From Ornithinicoccus sp045032955 (GTDB lineage Bacteria; Actinomycetota; Actinomycetes; Actinomycetales; Dermatophilaceae): 64,000 nt of DNA. The notes under the pieces were generated by a model, which was not told the DNA's origin, made no database searches, and was given only the letters and a program-made list of their open reading frames with translations. A program made the translations under genes and the position numbers. Positions within the stretch are counted from its first letter, which is position 1. Every line of letters begins with the position of its first letter. Where the stretch lies: assembly GCF_045032955.1 (NCBI RefSeq), contig NZ_JBJFZU010000005.1:221340-285339 (forward strand), given 5' to 3'. This document shows positions 17,909 through 25,697 of this stretch, one piece after another.

Positions 17909-17945
17909 GCCGCCCCCGCCCCCTGACTCAGGGTGCGGGGGCGGC
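17909..17945. terminator. bidirectional terminator hairpin between GH13 and MFS genes
   Basis: GCCGCCCCCGC and GCGGGGGCGGC form a perfect 11-bp stem with a 15-nt loop, between convergent genes. The loop holds the stop codon of the MFS gene. Confidence 0.6.
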
Positions 17946-19208
17946 GGCGTCGTCCCCGGCCAGCGCATCCAGGGCACGTGGCAGGTCGCGCATCCCCCGC
18001 AGCGGTGACAGCAGCACGGGGATCGCGGCCGCCATGCTGATCCCGGCGAAGATCCACAGGGTCGGCACCAGCCCCAGCTGCTGGCCGAGGATGCCGCCGA
18101 CGAAGGCGCCGATCGGCATCGGCCCCCACACCAGGAAGCGGATCGAGGCGTTCATCCGGCCCAGCAGCGGCTTGGGGCACAGCCGCTGCCGGAAGCTCAC
18201 CTGGGCGATGTTGTAGACGACGACCGCCCAGGACAGCACCAGGTTCCCGACCAGCAGGGTCGGCACCGTCGGCAGCACGCTGGCCAGCGGCACCGCGAAG
18301 GAGGCCAACCCGAAGAGGACGGCCGAGACCGGGATGGCCCGACCCTCCCCCACCAGCCGGGAGAACCAGCCCGAGGAGACCGCACCGAGCAGGCCGCCCA
18401 CCGCCCCCAGCGACATCACCAGTCCCAGCGTGGTCTCGGCGAGGTCGAGGGTGGTGAGGGCGTACAGCACGAAGAGGGCGAAGATGGCGGAGGACGCCAG
18501 GTTCGACAGGCCCGTGCAGGCGACGATCCGGCGCAGCAGCGGGTGGCCGAGCACGAAGGCCAGCCCCTCCCGGATCTCGGTGCGCAGCGGACGCCGGGCG
18601 GCCGGGTCGGGTGCCTGCTCCTGGTGCCTGATGCGGCTGACGAAGAGCGAGCTGAGCGCCATGCAGATCGAGGTCACCGCGATGGTCAGCGGCGAGCCCA
18701 GCCACCGCACCATCGCCGCCGCGGCGGCCGGGCCGACGACCATCGCGGTCTGCTGGCTGGCCTGCAGCTTGCCGTTGCCGTCGCTGATCTGCTCGCCCTC
18801 GACGAGCTCGGGCAGGTAGGACTGGTTGGCGACGTCGAAGAACACGGTGATGCACCCGACCGCGAACGCGACGACATACAGCTGGGGCATCGAGAGGATC
18901 CCGCCGAGCCAGGCGAGCGGCAGGGTGAGCAGCAGGGCGGCGCGGGTCAGGTCGCCCAGGACCAGGACCGTCTTCTTGCGCCAGCGGTCCACCCAGGCTC
19001 CCGCGGGCAGCCCGATGAGCAGGAAGGCCAGTGACTCGAGGGTCGCCAGCAGTCCCATCTGGAAGGCGTCGGCGCCGAGCAGCTGGACGGCCATCAGCGG
19101 CATCGCGAAGCCGACGAACTGGGCGCCGAAGACGGAGACGGTGTCGCCCATCCAGAGCTGGCGGAAGTCGTGGTGGCGCCAGAGGCTGGCGGGGCGGCGG
19201 GTGGTCAC
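17928..19208 (-). CDS. MFS transporter, drug-efflux type
   Basis: 426 residues with about 12 membrane segments. The N-terminus FRQLWMGDTVSVFGAQ, the loop-2 motif GLPAGAWVDRWRKKTVL and the central loop DPAARRPLRTEIREGLAFVL match the enterobactin/macrolide-exporter-like MFS group. Substrate unknown. GTG 19208. Divergent from the ArsR-type regulator at 19267 across 58 bp that contains a perfect inverted repeat; this is the usual arrangement of an exporter and its repressor. Confidence 0.88.
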   Translation of the reverse strand: MTTRRPASLWRHHDFRQLWMGDTVSVFGAQFVGFAMPLMAVQLLGADAFQMGLLATLESLAFLLIGLPAGAWVDRWRKKTVLVLGDLTRAALLLTLPLAWLGGILSMPQLYVVAFAVGCITVFFDVANQSYLPELVEGEQISDGNGKLQASQQTAMVVGPAAAAAMVRWLGSPLTIAVTSICMALSSLFVSRIRHQEQAPDPAARRPLRTEIREGLAFVLGHPLLRRIVACTGLSNLASSAIFALFVLYALTTLDLAETTLGLVMSLGAVGGLLGAVSSGWFSRLVGEGRAIPVSAVLFGLASFAVPLASVLPTVPTLLVGNLVLSWAVVVYNIAQVSFRQRLCPKPLLGRMNASIRFLVWGPMPIGAFVGGILGQQLGLVPTLWIFAGISMAAAIPVLLSPLRGMRDLPRALDALAGDDAAAPAP

Positions 19209-19225
19209 GAGGACGATCCTGGAGC

Positions 19226-19251
19226 AAGTGATTGAGATTTGTCAATCACTT
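19226..19251. promoter_or_regulatory. operator between MFS exporter and ArsR-type regulator
   Basis: AAGTGATTGA (19226-19235) and TCAATCACTT (19242-19251) are perfect 10-bp inverted halves with a 6-bp spacer. It is AT-rich in a GC-rich region, centred in the divergent intergenic gap. Most likely bound by the product of 19267-19809, repressing both genes. Confidence 0.85.
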
Positions 19252-19266
19252 AGTAGGATGGGGCGT

Positions 19267-19809
19267 ATGAGCCCTGACCCGGGACCCCGGACCTACGAGC
19301 CGTTCGAGGCCAGCGACGCCGAGGCCAGGGCGCTGGCATCGGGCCTTCGGCTGAGGATCCTGCGGCTGTGCCTCGACGCACCGCTCACCAACCGGGAGAT
19401 CGCCGAGTCGGTGGACAAAAACCCCGCGACGACGTTGCACCACGTCCGGACCCTGGTCGACACCGGTTTCCTCGAGGCGCTGGAACCGCGCCGGGGCCGC
19501 CGCGGCGCCCGCGAGATCCCCTACCGCACGACGGGGCGGTCCTGGTATGCCCGGACCCCCGGCGGTGGCGGGGGTGGCGGCGCGATGCTGGAGGCGTTCC
19601 TCAGCGAGATCGAGCAGGTGCCCGAGGAGGAGCGGGGGCTGACCCGCCTGGGGCTGCGGCTCCCGGCACCGGACATGGACGAGCTGCGGGACCGGTTGCA
19701 CGCGCTGCTGGTGGAGTTCCACGACCGGCCGCGCGACCCGAAGGCGGAGCCGTGGTCGCTCTTCCTGGCGCTGCACCGGGACACCAGCAGCCGGCCGCGG
19801 CAGGAGTAG
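19267..19809 (+). CDS. winged-helix ArsR-type transcriptional regulator
   Basis: 180 residues. The HTH reads ALASGLRLRILRLCLDAPLTNREIAESVDKNPATTLHHVRTLVDTGFLE (residues about 20-70), followed by the wing with GARE.PYRTTGRSWY. The C-terminal half is Gly-rich (PGGGGGGG) then helical, possibly for dimerisation or ligand binding; no metal-binding Cys cluster is seen. ATG 19267 directly follows the operator. It probably represses itself and the divergent MFS exporter in the absence of a drug-like inducer. Confidence 0.85.
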   Translation: MSPDPGPRTYEPFEASDAEARALASGLRLRILRLCLDAPLTNREIAESVDKNPATTLHHVRTLVDTGFLEALEPRRGRRGAREIPYRTTGRSWYARTPGGGGGGGAMLEAFLSEIEQVPEEERGLTRLGLRLPAPDMDELRDRLHALLVEFHDRPRDPKAEPWSLFLALHRDTSSRPRQE

Positions 19810-19863
19810 CAACCACGGGCGACGCCCGGTGGGGCTGAGGGCAACCAGGGGCGACGCCCGGTC
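19809..19863 (-). repeat. two copies of the gene-tail repeat (locus C)
   Basis: Two copies of a 23-bp sequence at 19809-19831 and 19841-19863, 32 bp apart. On the minus strand they read (G/C)ACCGGGCGTC, five bases, then GGTTGC, matching the arrays elsewhere. They lie 17 nt downstream of the minus-strand gene ending at 19880 and read in its sense direction. GGGCG-T-CGCCC within each copy is a self-complementary hairpin. Confidence 0.75.
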
Positions 19864-19879
19864 GGAGGGGGGAGTGTGG

Positions 19880-20539
19880 TCAGGGACGCAGGATGACGTG
19901 CCCGGCCGAGGTCGAGACCCGCAGCCAGGCCCCGCTGCGGTGCACCGTCGCCGGCGGTGCCACGGCCGGGTCGTCCGCGCCCACGAAGCCCAGGGCGTGC
20001 ACCGCGAGCGCGGCACCGGCAGGCACCCCGTCGACCTCGCGGCCCCAGACCCGCGCCCGCAGCGAGGCCACCGCGCTGGACCCCGATCCCTCGGGCGCCC
20101 CGCGGGTCACCTCGGCGATGCCCTCCCGGGCGACCTCCAGCAGCCCGGCCACCGAGACCGTCCGCACCGGCTCCCACCCGCCCCGGGGGGCGGACAGCGC
20201 CGCCCACGAGGGGGCCACCGTGGTCGGCGGCACCGACAACCGGGTCGAGGCGTCACCGGTGGCGGCGCGGCGGGCGAACCGGTCGGCCACCCCGGCCAGC
20301 GGCACGGTGACATCCACCCCCTGCTCCTGACCGGCGGGGTCCACCGGCATCGTCCGCAGCCCCAGCACCAGACCGCTGCGCAGCAGCCCCGAGCCCGGCA
20401 GCACGCAGACCCAGGCGGCGAGCACGGACCCGGCGACCTGGAGCCGGATGGCGCCGTCCTCGTCCAATCGGGCGGCCCGGCGCACGTAGGTGGCGAGGTC
20501 GGCCAGCGACTCCCCGTCCGGGAAGCTGAGCTCGCTCAT
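19880..20539 (-). CDS. conserved actinobacterial hypothetical protein
   Basis: 219 residues, no recognised domain, signal peptide or membrane helix. It begins MSELSFPDGESLADLATYVRRA and contains a hydrophobic centre (GSVLAAWVCVLPGSGLL, LVLGLRTMPVD). Its ATG overlaps the thioesterase stop by 4 bp (ATGA), so the two are coupled and may act together. Composition matches its neighbours. Confidence 0.7.
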   Translation of the reverse strand: MSELSFPDGESLADLATYVRRAARLDEDGAIRLQVAGSVLAAWVCVLPGSGLLRSGLVLGLRTMPVDPAGQEQGVDVTVPLAGVADRFARRAATGDASTRLSVPPTTVAPSWAALSAPRGGWEPVRTVSVAGLLEVAREGIAEVTRGAPEGSGSSAVASLRARVWGREVDGVPAGAALAVHALGFVGADDPAVAPPATVHRSGAWLRVSTSAGHVILRP

Positions 20540-21036
20540 CGGGGCTCGCTCCCCCGGGGCACCCCACCCACCGGCCGGTCCCCGCGCAGCACCGGCGACG
20601 GGGCGGTGACCCGGGCCAGCGCCTCCCGCTCCGGCGCACCGAGGCGGCGTGGGCGCTGCTCACCCAGGTCGTAGGCGACCAGGTGCACCCGGCCCCGGGC
20701 GTAGACGGCGTCGTCGCCCTCGACGCCGGCCACGGCATACCCGAGCTCGAAGCTGGCACCCCCGACCCCGCCGCACCAGACGGCGACCCGGGCCGGGCCG
20801 TAGCCGAAGCCCATCGGGAGCAGGTGGTCGATGGCCTGGGAGGCGACCAGCATCCCCTCGTCGATGAGGTCGCGGCCCTGGCCGAACCAGGCCTTGAAGG
20901 CATACACCCGGGCCTCCTCGAAGAACCGCAGGTACTGCACGTTGTTGACGTGGCCGTAGGCGTCGAGGTCGGACCAGCGGACGGTGATCGGGAAGACGTC
21001 CGCGCACCCGGGGACGTCGACCAGTGGGGTACTCAT
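20536..21036 (-). CDS. hotdog-fold acyl-CoA thioesterase (YbgC/FadM-like)
   Basis: 166 residues. The hotdog signature VRWSDLDAYGHVNNVQYLRFFEEARV contains the catalytic Asp of the 4-hydroxybenzoyl-CoA thioesterase group. The C-terminal stretch beyond residue 130 is less conserved. It hydrolyses acyl-CoA esters; the chain is unknown. Overlaps both neighbours by 4 bp, in the order lldR-type regulator, thioesterase, hypothetical. Confidence 0.88.
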   Translation of the reverse strand: MSTPLVDVPGCADVFPITVRWSDLDAYGHVNNVQYLRFFEEARVYAFKAWFGQGRDLIDEGMLVASQAIDHLLPMGFGYGPARVAVWCGGVGGASFELGYAVAGVEGDDAVYARGRVHLVAYDLGEQRPRRLGAPEREALARVTAPSPVLRGDRPVGGVPRGSEPR

Positions 21037-21761
21037 CCCTCCATTGTCGCGAACCCGTGACCGAGCCTGGCCCAGGCCCGACGCACGTGCTCCTCGAGCA
21101 GCGTCTCGGCCTCCTCGGCCTGCCCACGGGCCAACGCGGCGCAGATCTGCTCGTGCTCGGTGAGCAGGACGACCCGCAGCTGCTCGTAGTCCTGCTCGTC
21201 CAGCCGCGCGAAGCCGGCCTGCAGGGGCGCCCGCACCGACTCCCGGATCGCGACCGTGGTGTCGGCGGCGAGGCGGTTGCCGGCCGCCTCGGCGATCGCC
21301 ACGTGGAAGGCGGTGTCGGCGTCGTTGAAGTCGTCCCGGGTGGGCGCCTCCCGCATGGCCCGCAGCGAGGCCTGCATCGCCGCCAGGTCGTCGGAGGTGA
21401 GCCGGGGTGCCGCCAGCCGGGCGGACAGCCGCTCCAGGGCCACCCGCACCTCGAGGACGTCGTCGAGGGCGAAGTTCGCCAGCGCGACGTGCATCCGCAG
21501 CAACCGGGTCAGCGCCCCCGAGGGCAGTGCCGACACCCGGGTCCCGCCGGCGCCCCCGGCGCCGACCGAGGAGACCAGCACCCCCTGGGCCTGCAGCGTG
21601 CGCACCGCCTCGCGGACCGCCGAGCGGCTCACCGACAGGGTGCTCGCGAGGTCGCGCTCGGCGGGGATCAGGTCCCCGACCGTCAGCGCCCCGGCCAGGA
21701 TCCGCTCCTCCACCCAGCCGGTCACCAGCTGGTACGCCCGCGGCGGTCCGGTCCCGGTCAA
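21033..21761 (-). CDS. lldR: FadR/GntR-family regulator, probable lactate-responsive LldR
   Basis: 242 residues: N-terminal wHTH (VGDLIPAERDLASTLSVSRSAVREAVRTLQAQGVL) and an FCD effector domain with LEVRVALERLSARLAA, the metal-site pattern D..FH..I..AAGN and a terminal EEHVRRAW. FCD domains bind carboxylates through a metal. TTG 21761 is chosen because GGGAGG sits 7 nt upstream; a longer ATG start at 21823 would cross the operator region. Divergent from lldEFG with a palindromic operator between, so it probably controls that operon in response to lactate. Followed by the thioesterase gene with ATGA overlap. Confidence 0.85.
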   Translation of the reverse strand: MTGTGPPRAYQLVTGWVEERILAGALTVGDLIPAERDLASTLSVSRSAVREAVRTLQAQGVLVSSVGAGGAGGTRVSALPSGALTRLLRMHVALANFALDDVLEVRVALERLSARLAAPRLTSDDLAAMQASLRAMREAPTRDDFNDADTAFHVAIAEAAGNRLAADTTVAIRESVRAPLQAGFARLDEQDYEQLRVVLLTEHEQICAALARGQAEEAETLLEEHVRRAWARLGHGFATMEG

Positions 21762-21827
21762 CGCGCGCCCTCCCGTCCCTCGTTCTTGACGCTGCGGCAG
21801 TGTATCCGTACGGTGAGGTGGCATGTC

Positions 21828-21842
21828 AATGGTCAGACCATT
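21828..21842. promoter_or_regulatory. LldR-type operator upstream of lldEFG
   Basis: AATGGTC-A-GACCATT, a perfect 7+1+7 palindrome ending at the AGGAGG ribosome-binding site of lldE. It fits the TNGTNNNACNA consensus of LldR/FadR-like GntR proteins. Confidence 0.8.
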
Positions 21843-21855
21843 AGGAGGCGCGGCG

Positions 21856-22617
21856 ATGACCGACCCGGGAGCAGGGCTCACGGTGGCCGTCTTCGCCACC
21901 TGCTTCAACGACACGATGTGGCCGGAGGCGCCCCGGGCGATGGTGCGGCTGCTCGAGCGGCTGGGCTGCCGGGTGGTCTTCCCGCGCGAGCAGACCTGCT
22001 GCGGCCAGATGTTCACCAACACCGGGTATGCCGATGCCGGCGCCCGCCGGGTCCGCCCGTTCCTGGACGCCTTCGAGGGCTTCGACCACGTCGTCGCCCC
22101 CTCCGGCTCCTGCGTCGGATCGGTCCGCGAGCAGCACGCCACCCTCGCCCGCCGGACCGGCGACACGGCCCTGGAGGCGCGGGTGCGGGCCGCCGCGCCG
22201 CGGGTCCGCGAGCTCTCCGAGTTCCTGGTGGACGTGCTCGGCGTCACCGACGTGGGTGCCTCCTACCCGCACCGCGTCACCTACCACCCGACCTGCCACA
22301 GCCTGCGGATGCTCGGGGTCGGCGACAAGCCGCTGCGGCTGCTGCGCGCGGTCCGCGGGATCGACCTGGTCCCCCTGCCGCAGGCGGAGGAGTGCTGCGG
22401 CTTCGGCGGCACCTTCGCGATGAAGAACGCCGACACCTCGATCGCGATGGGCGCGGACAAGGCCAGGCACGCCCGGGACACCGGCGCCGAGGTGCTGGTG
22501 GCCGGGGACAACTCCTGCCTGGCCCACATCGGCGGCATGCTGGACCGGCAACGCGCGGGGATGCGCACCGTGCACCTCGCCGAGGTGCTGGCCGCGACCG
22601 AGGAGGACCCGGCATGA
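21856..22617 (+). CDS. lldE: L-lactate utilisation protein LldE/LutA (Cys-rich Fe-S subunit)
   Basis: 253 residues with two cysteine-rich CCG domains: EQTCCGQMF plus GSCVGS in the first, PTCHSLR and EECCGFGGTF plus NSCLAH in the second. These domains bind a 4Fe-4S cluster in the LldEFG (LutABC) L-lactate dehydrogenase that oxidises lactate to pyruvate. AGGAGG is 7 nt before ATG 21856. The stop overlaps lldF by ATGA. Confidence 0.95.
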   Translation: MTDPGAGLTVAVFATCFNDTMWPEAPRAMVRLLERLGCRVVFPREQTCCGQMFTNTGYADAGARRVRPFLDAFEGFDHVVAPSGSCVGSVREQHATLARRTGDTALEARVRAAAPRVRELSEFLVDVLGVTDVGASYPHRVTYHPTCHSLRMLGVGDKPLRLLRAVRGIDLVPLPQAEECCGFGGTFAMKNADTSIAMGADKARHARDTGAEVLVAGDNSCLAHIGGMLDRQRAGMRTVHLAEVLAATEEDPA

Positions 22618-24122
22618 GCGAGGGCATACCCGTGCAGAGCACCTCGGCCACCTTCCTGGGGATGCCGTCCTTCCAGCGTGCCGCGCGCGGTGCCCTGGCC
22701 GACACCCAGCAACGACGCAACCTCGCGCACGCGACCGCGACCATCCGCGGCAAGCGCGCCCAGGTGGTCGAGGAGGTCGACGCGTGGGAGGAGCTGCGCC
22801 TGGCCGGCGCGGACGCCAAGGACGAGGCGCTGCACCACCTCCCCGACTACCTGGAGCAGCTGGAGGCCAACCTCACCGCCCGAGGGGCGGTGGTGCACTG
22901 GGCGCGGGACGCCGCCGAGGCGAACGCCATCGTGGTGCAGCTGGTGCGGGACAAGGGCACCGACGAGGTCGTCAAGGTCAAGTCGATGGCGACCCAGGAG
23001 ATCGAGCTCAACGAGGCCCTGGAGGAAGCCGGGATCGCGGCCTGGGAGACCGACCTGGCCGAGCTCATCGTGCAGCTCGGCCACGACCGGCCCAGCCACA
23101 TCCTGGTGCCGGCGATCCACCGCAACCGTGCCGAGATCCGGGAGATCTTCGCCCGGGAGATGGCCGCCGTGGGCCGGCCCGCCCCGGTCGGCCTCACCGA
23201 CGAACCGGCCCGGCTCGCCGAGGCGGCACGGCTGCACCTGCGGGAGAAGTTCCTGCGCGCCAAGGTCGCGGTCTCGGGCGCCAACTTCGCGGTCGCCGAC
23301 ACCGGCACCCTGGCCGTCGTCGAGTCCGAGGGCAACGGCCGGATGTGCCTCACCCTGCCGGAGACGCTGATCAGCGTGGTCGGGGTGGAGAAGGTGCTGC
23401 CCACCTTCGGCGACCTCGGCACCTTCCTGCAGCTACTCCCCCGGTCCAGCACCGGCGAGCGGATGAACCCCTACACCTCCCTGTGGACCGGGGTGCACCC
23501 CGGCGACGGACCCCAGGAGGTGCACGTGGTGCTCCTCGACAACGGCCGCAGCAAGGTGCTCGAGGACGAGGTGGGACGGGAGGCGCTGCGGTGCATCCGG
23601 TGCTCGGCCTGCCTCAACGTCTGCCCGGTCTACGAACGGGTCGGCGGGCACGCCTACGGCTCGGTCTACCCGGGCCCGATCGGCGCCGTCCTCAACCCGC
23701 AGCTGCGCGGGACCTCCTCGGAGGTGGACCGGAGCCTGCCCTACGCCAGCTCGCTCTGCGGCGCCTGCTTCGAGGCCTGCCCGGTACGGATCGACATCCC
23801 CTCGCTGCTGGTGCACCTGCGCACCCAGGTGGTGGACGAGGCCTCGGGACGCAGCCCGGAGGCCGCCTCGATGAGGGCCGCGTCCTGGGTGTTCGGCGAC
23901 CACCGACGGCTGGAGGCGGCCCAGCGCGCGTCCACCCTGGGGGGCCGCCTGCTCGGCGGGCGCACGGTGCGCTCGGTCCCCGGGCTGGGTGCCTGGACGC
24001 AGGCCCGGGACCTGCCCACCCCACCGACCGAGACGTTCCGGCAGTGGTGGTCCCGGACGCACGACGGGCCCGACAACGAGCCGGTCGACCCGGCCACCGA
24101 CCCCGACGGGAGCGGCTCGTGA
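22614..24122 (+). CDS. lldF: L-lactate utilisation iron-sulfur protein LldF/LutB
   Basis: 502 residues. An N-terminal LUD domain (residues 60-290, with VVHWARDAAEANAIV and FLRAKVAVSGANFAVADTGTLAV) is followed by two 4Fe-4S motifs, CIRCSACLNVCPVY and CGACFEACPV. A C-terminal DUF3390-like segment completes it. Electron-carrying core of the LldEFG complex. Overlaps both neighbours by 4 bp. Confidence 0.95.
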   Translation: MSEGIPVQSTSATFLGMPSFQRAARGALADTQQRRNLAHATATIRGKRAQVVEEVDAWEELRLAGADAKDEALHHLPDYLEQLEANLTARGAVVHWARDAAEANAIVVQLVRDKGTDEVVKVKSMATQEIELNEALEEAGIAAWETDLAELIVQLGHDRPSHILVPAIHRNRAEIREIFAREMAAVGRPAPVGLTDEPARLAEAARLHLREKFLRAKVAVSGANFAVADTGTLAVVESEGNGRMCLTLPETLISVVGVEKVLPTFGDLGTFLQLLPRSSTGERMNPYTSLWTGVHPGDGPQEVHVVLLDNGRSKVLEDEVGREALRCIRCSACLNVCPVYERVGGHAYGSVYPGPIGAVLNPQLRGTSSEVDRSLPYASSLCGACFEACPVRIDIPSLLVHLRTQVVDEASGRSPEAASMRAASWVFGDHRRLEAAQRASTLGGRLLGGRTVRSVPGLGAWTQARDLPTPPTETFRQWWSRTHDGPDNEPVDPATDPDGSGS

Positions 24123-24766
24123 GCGCGCGCGAGGAGATCCTGGCCCGGCTGCGGGCGGCGACGGCCGACGTCACGACCCCGACCGGCGCCCGTGGGCCGG
24201 CCCCGGTGATCGCCACCCCGGCGACCTCGCGGGCGCAGACCCTGGAGCTGTTCGTCGACACCGTCGCCGACTACCGCGCCACCGTGGTCCGCTGCACCCC
24301 CGGACAGGTCGGTGCCCAGGTCGCCGCCGCGCTGGCCCGGGGCCGGGCCCGCAGCGTGCTGGTGCCGGACGAGCTGCCCGCCGACTGGGTCGCGCCCGTG
24401 GACGCCGCCGGGCTCACCCTGCTCCGCGACGTCGCCACGGACGGTGGTCCGCTCACCCCCGACGGGCTGGACGCGGTGGACGCCGTCGTCACCGCCGCCC
24501 GGCTCGGGGTCGCCACCACCGGCACGATCGTGCTGGACCACACCGCCGACCAGGGGCGCCGAGCGCTCACCCTGGTCCCGGACCAGCACGTCTGCGTCGT
24601 CCTCGCCGAGCAGGTGGTGCACGACGTCCCGGACGCGGTGGCCCTGCTCGACCCGCGGCGTCCGCTCACCTGGGTCAGCGGCCCCAGCGCCACCAGCGAC
24701 ATCGAGCTGGACCGGGTCGAGGGCGTGCACGGCCCGCGCGTGCTGGACGTGATCCTGGTCGACTGA
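24119..24766 (+). CDS. lldG: L-lactate utilisation protein LldG/LutC
   Basis: 215 residues, a stand-alone LUD domain: VLVPDELPADW, GVATTGTIVLDH and SGPSATSDIELDRVEGVHGPR are the family signatures. Third gene of the lactate oxidation operon; GTG 24119 overlaps the lldF stop. No lactate permease is adjacent, so uptake must be encoded elsewhere. Confidence 0.94.
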   Translation: MSAREEILARLRAATADVTTPTGARGPAPVIATPATSRAQTLELFVDTVADYRATVVRCTPGQVGAQVAAALARGRARSVLVPDELPADWVAPVDAAGLTLLRDVATDGGPLTPDGLDAVDAVVTAARLGVATTGTIVLDHTADQGRRALTLVPDQHVCVVLAEQVVHDVPDAVALLDPRRPLTWVSGPSATSDIELDRVEGVHGPRVLDVILVD

Positions 24767-24792
24767 GCCGGTCCGGCACGGAGCAATCACCT

Positions 24793-24812
24793 CAGGACGG
24801 GTATGCGTCCTG
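24793..24812. terminator. hairpin between lldG and the convergent peptidase gene
   Basis: CAGGACG-ggtatg-CGTCCTG, a perfect 7-bp stem, in the 47-bp gap between convergent stops. No U-tract; the loop includes the common GGTATG word. Confidence 0.4.
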
Positions 24813-24813
24813 C

Positions 24814-25656
24814 TCAGTCGCCGCGCACGACGTCCACGTGCACGTGGTCCCGGTGGCGCAGCACCGGGTCGCTCGACCCGCCCGGGGCCTCGTAGGGCTG
24901 CCAGCCCCGGGCAGACTGGCGCACTCCCCACCAGTGGTCGTCGAAGATCACGTACTGCACGGTGAGCCCCTCGCCGTGCGCCACCAGCCACTGAGCCAGC
25001 ACCCAGCCCTGGTCCAGGCTCGCCTCGGTGACCGGGCGGTAGAAGACGTCGACCGCACGCCCCTCGTAGTGGGTGGACTCCGCGCCGTGGCCGGAGTCCA
25101 CCCCACCGGGTGCGAAGCCGCCGAGCGACAGCTCCCCGAACTCGGCCTCGAGGGCCTCACGCACCGCCTGCGCCCGCGGCGTCAGCCCGGTGTCGGTGAT
25201 CTGCTGCCGGCCGGCGTCCGCCTCGGTGGACCGGCAGGTGAGCGCGGTGCCGGCGCGGGCACCCAGCACCGCGTCCACGACGCCGTCCGGGAGCTCGGCC
25301 CCGGTCCGGCTCAGGACCTCGGCCGGGGCCTGGCCGGTGCGCAGCGTCCAGGCCGCGGCGGCCGTCGCCGCCCGCGCCTGCTCCCGGTCCAGGGGGACGA
25401 CGTCAGCGCCGCCCTCGCCATCGACGACGACACTGCACGGTGCGGTGAGGCCCGACGTCCACGCGCCGATCCGCGGCAGCGCCCCGCTCAGCGCACCGCC
25501 CAGCAGCACCAGCGCCAGCAGCATGACGAACACCCCGGCGACCAGACCACCCCCCGACGCCGGGCGCCGGGCTGCGGTACCGGAGGGGGTGGCGGAGGGC
25601 ATACCCCCAGTGTGCGGGGACATCCTGGGGAGATCCCGTGCCCGAGCAGGGTGCAC
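24814..25656 (-). CDS. membrane-anchored M15/Hedgehog-fold peptidase-like protein
   Basis: 280 residues. A short basic N-terminus precedes one membrane helix (about 38-62, GLVAGVFVMLLALVLLGGALSGAL). The C-terminal domain (about 165-280) has STHYEGRAVDVF and RHRDHVHVDV, the His/Asp/His zinc pattern of M15 D,D-peptidase/ARB_07466-like domains, so peptidoglycan or peptide cleavage outside the membrane is likely. GTG 25656 is chosen because GGAGG lies 8 nt upstream. Divergent from the aldo-keto reductase, only 41 bp away. Confidence 0.75.
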   Translation of the reverse strand: MHPARARDLPRMSPHTGGMPSATPSGTAARRPASGGGLVAGVFVMLLALVLLGGALSGALPRIGAWTSGLTAPCSVVVDGEGGADVVPLDREQARAATAAAAWTLRTGQAPAEVLSRTGAELPDGVVDAVLGARAGTALTCRSTEADAGRQQITDTGLTPRAQAVREALEAEFGELSLGGFAPGGVDSGHGAESTHYEGRAVDVFYRPVTEASLDQGWVLAQWLVAHGEGLTVQYVIFDDHWWGVRQSARGWQPYEAPGGSSDPVLRHRDHVHVDVVRGD

Positions 25657-25697
25657 GTCGCATGCCTCCGCCGGCCCAGCGGCGTAGCCTGCGACCC

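Noticed and set aside
21762..21823. Longer LldR starting at ATG 21823
   Set aside because: It would add 20 non-conserved residues and begin next to the operator; TTG 21761 has a well-placed GGGAGG.
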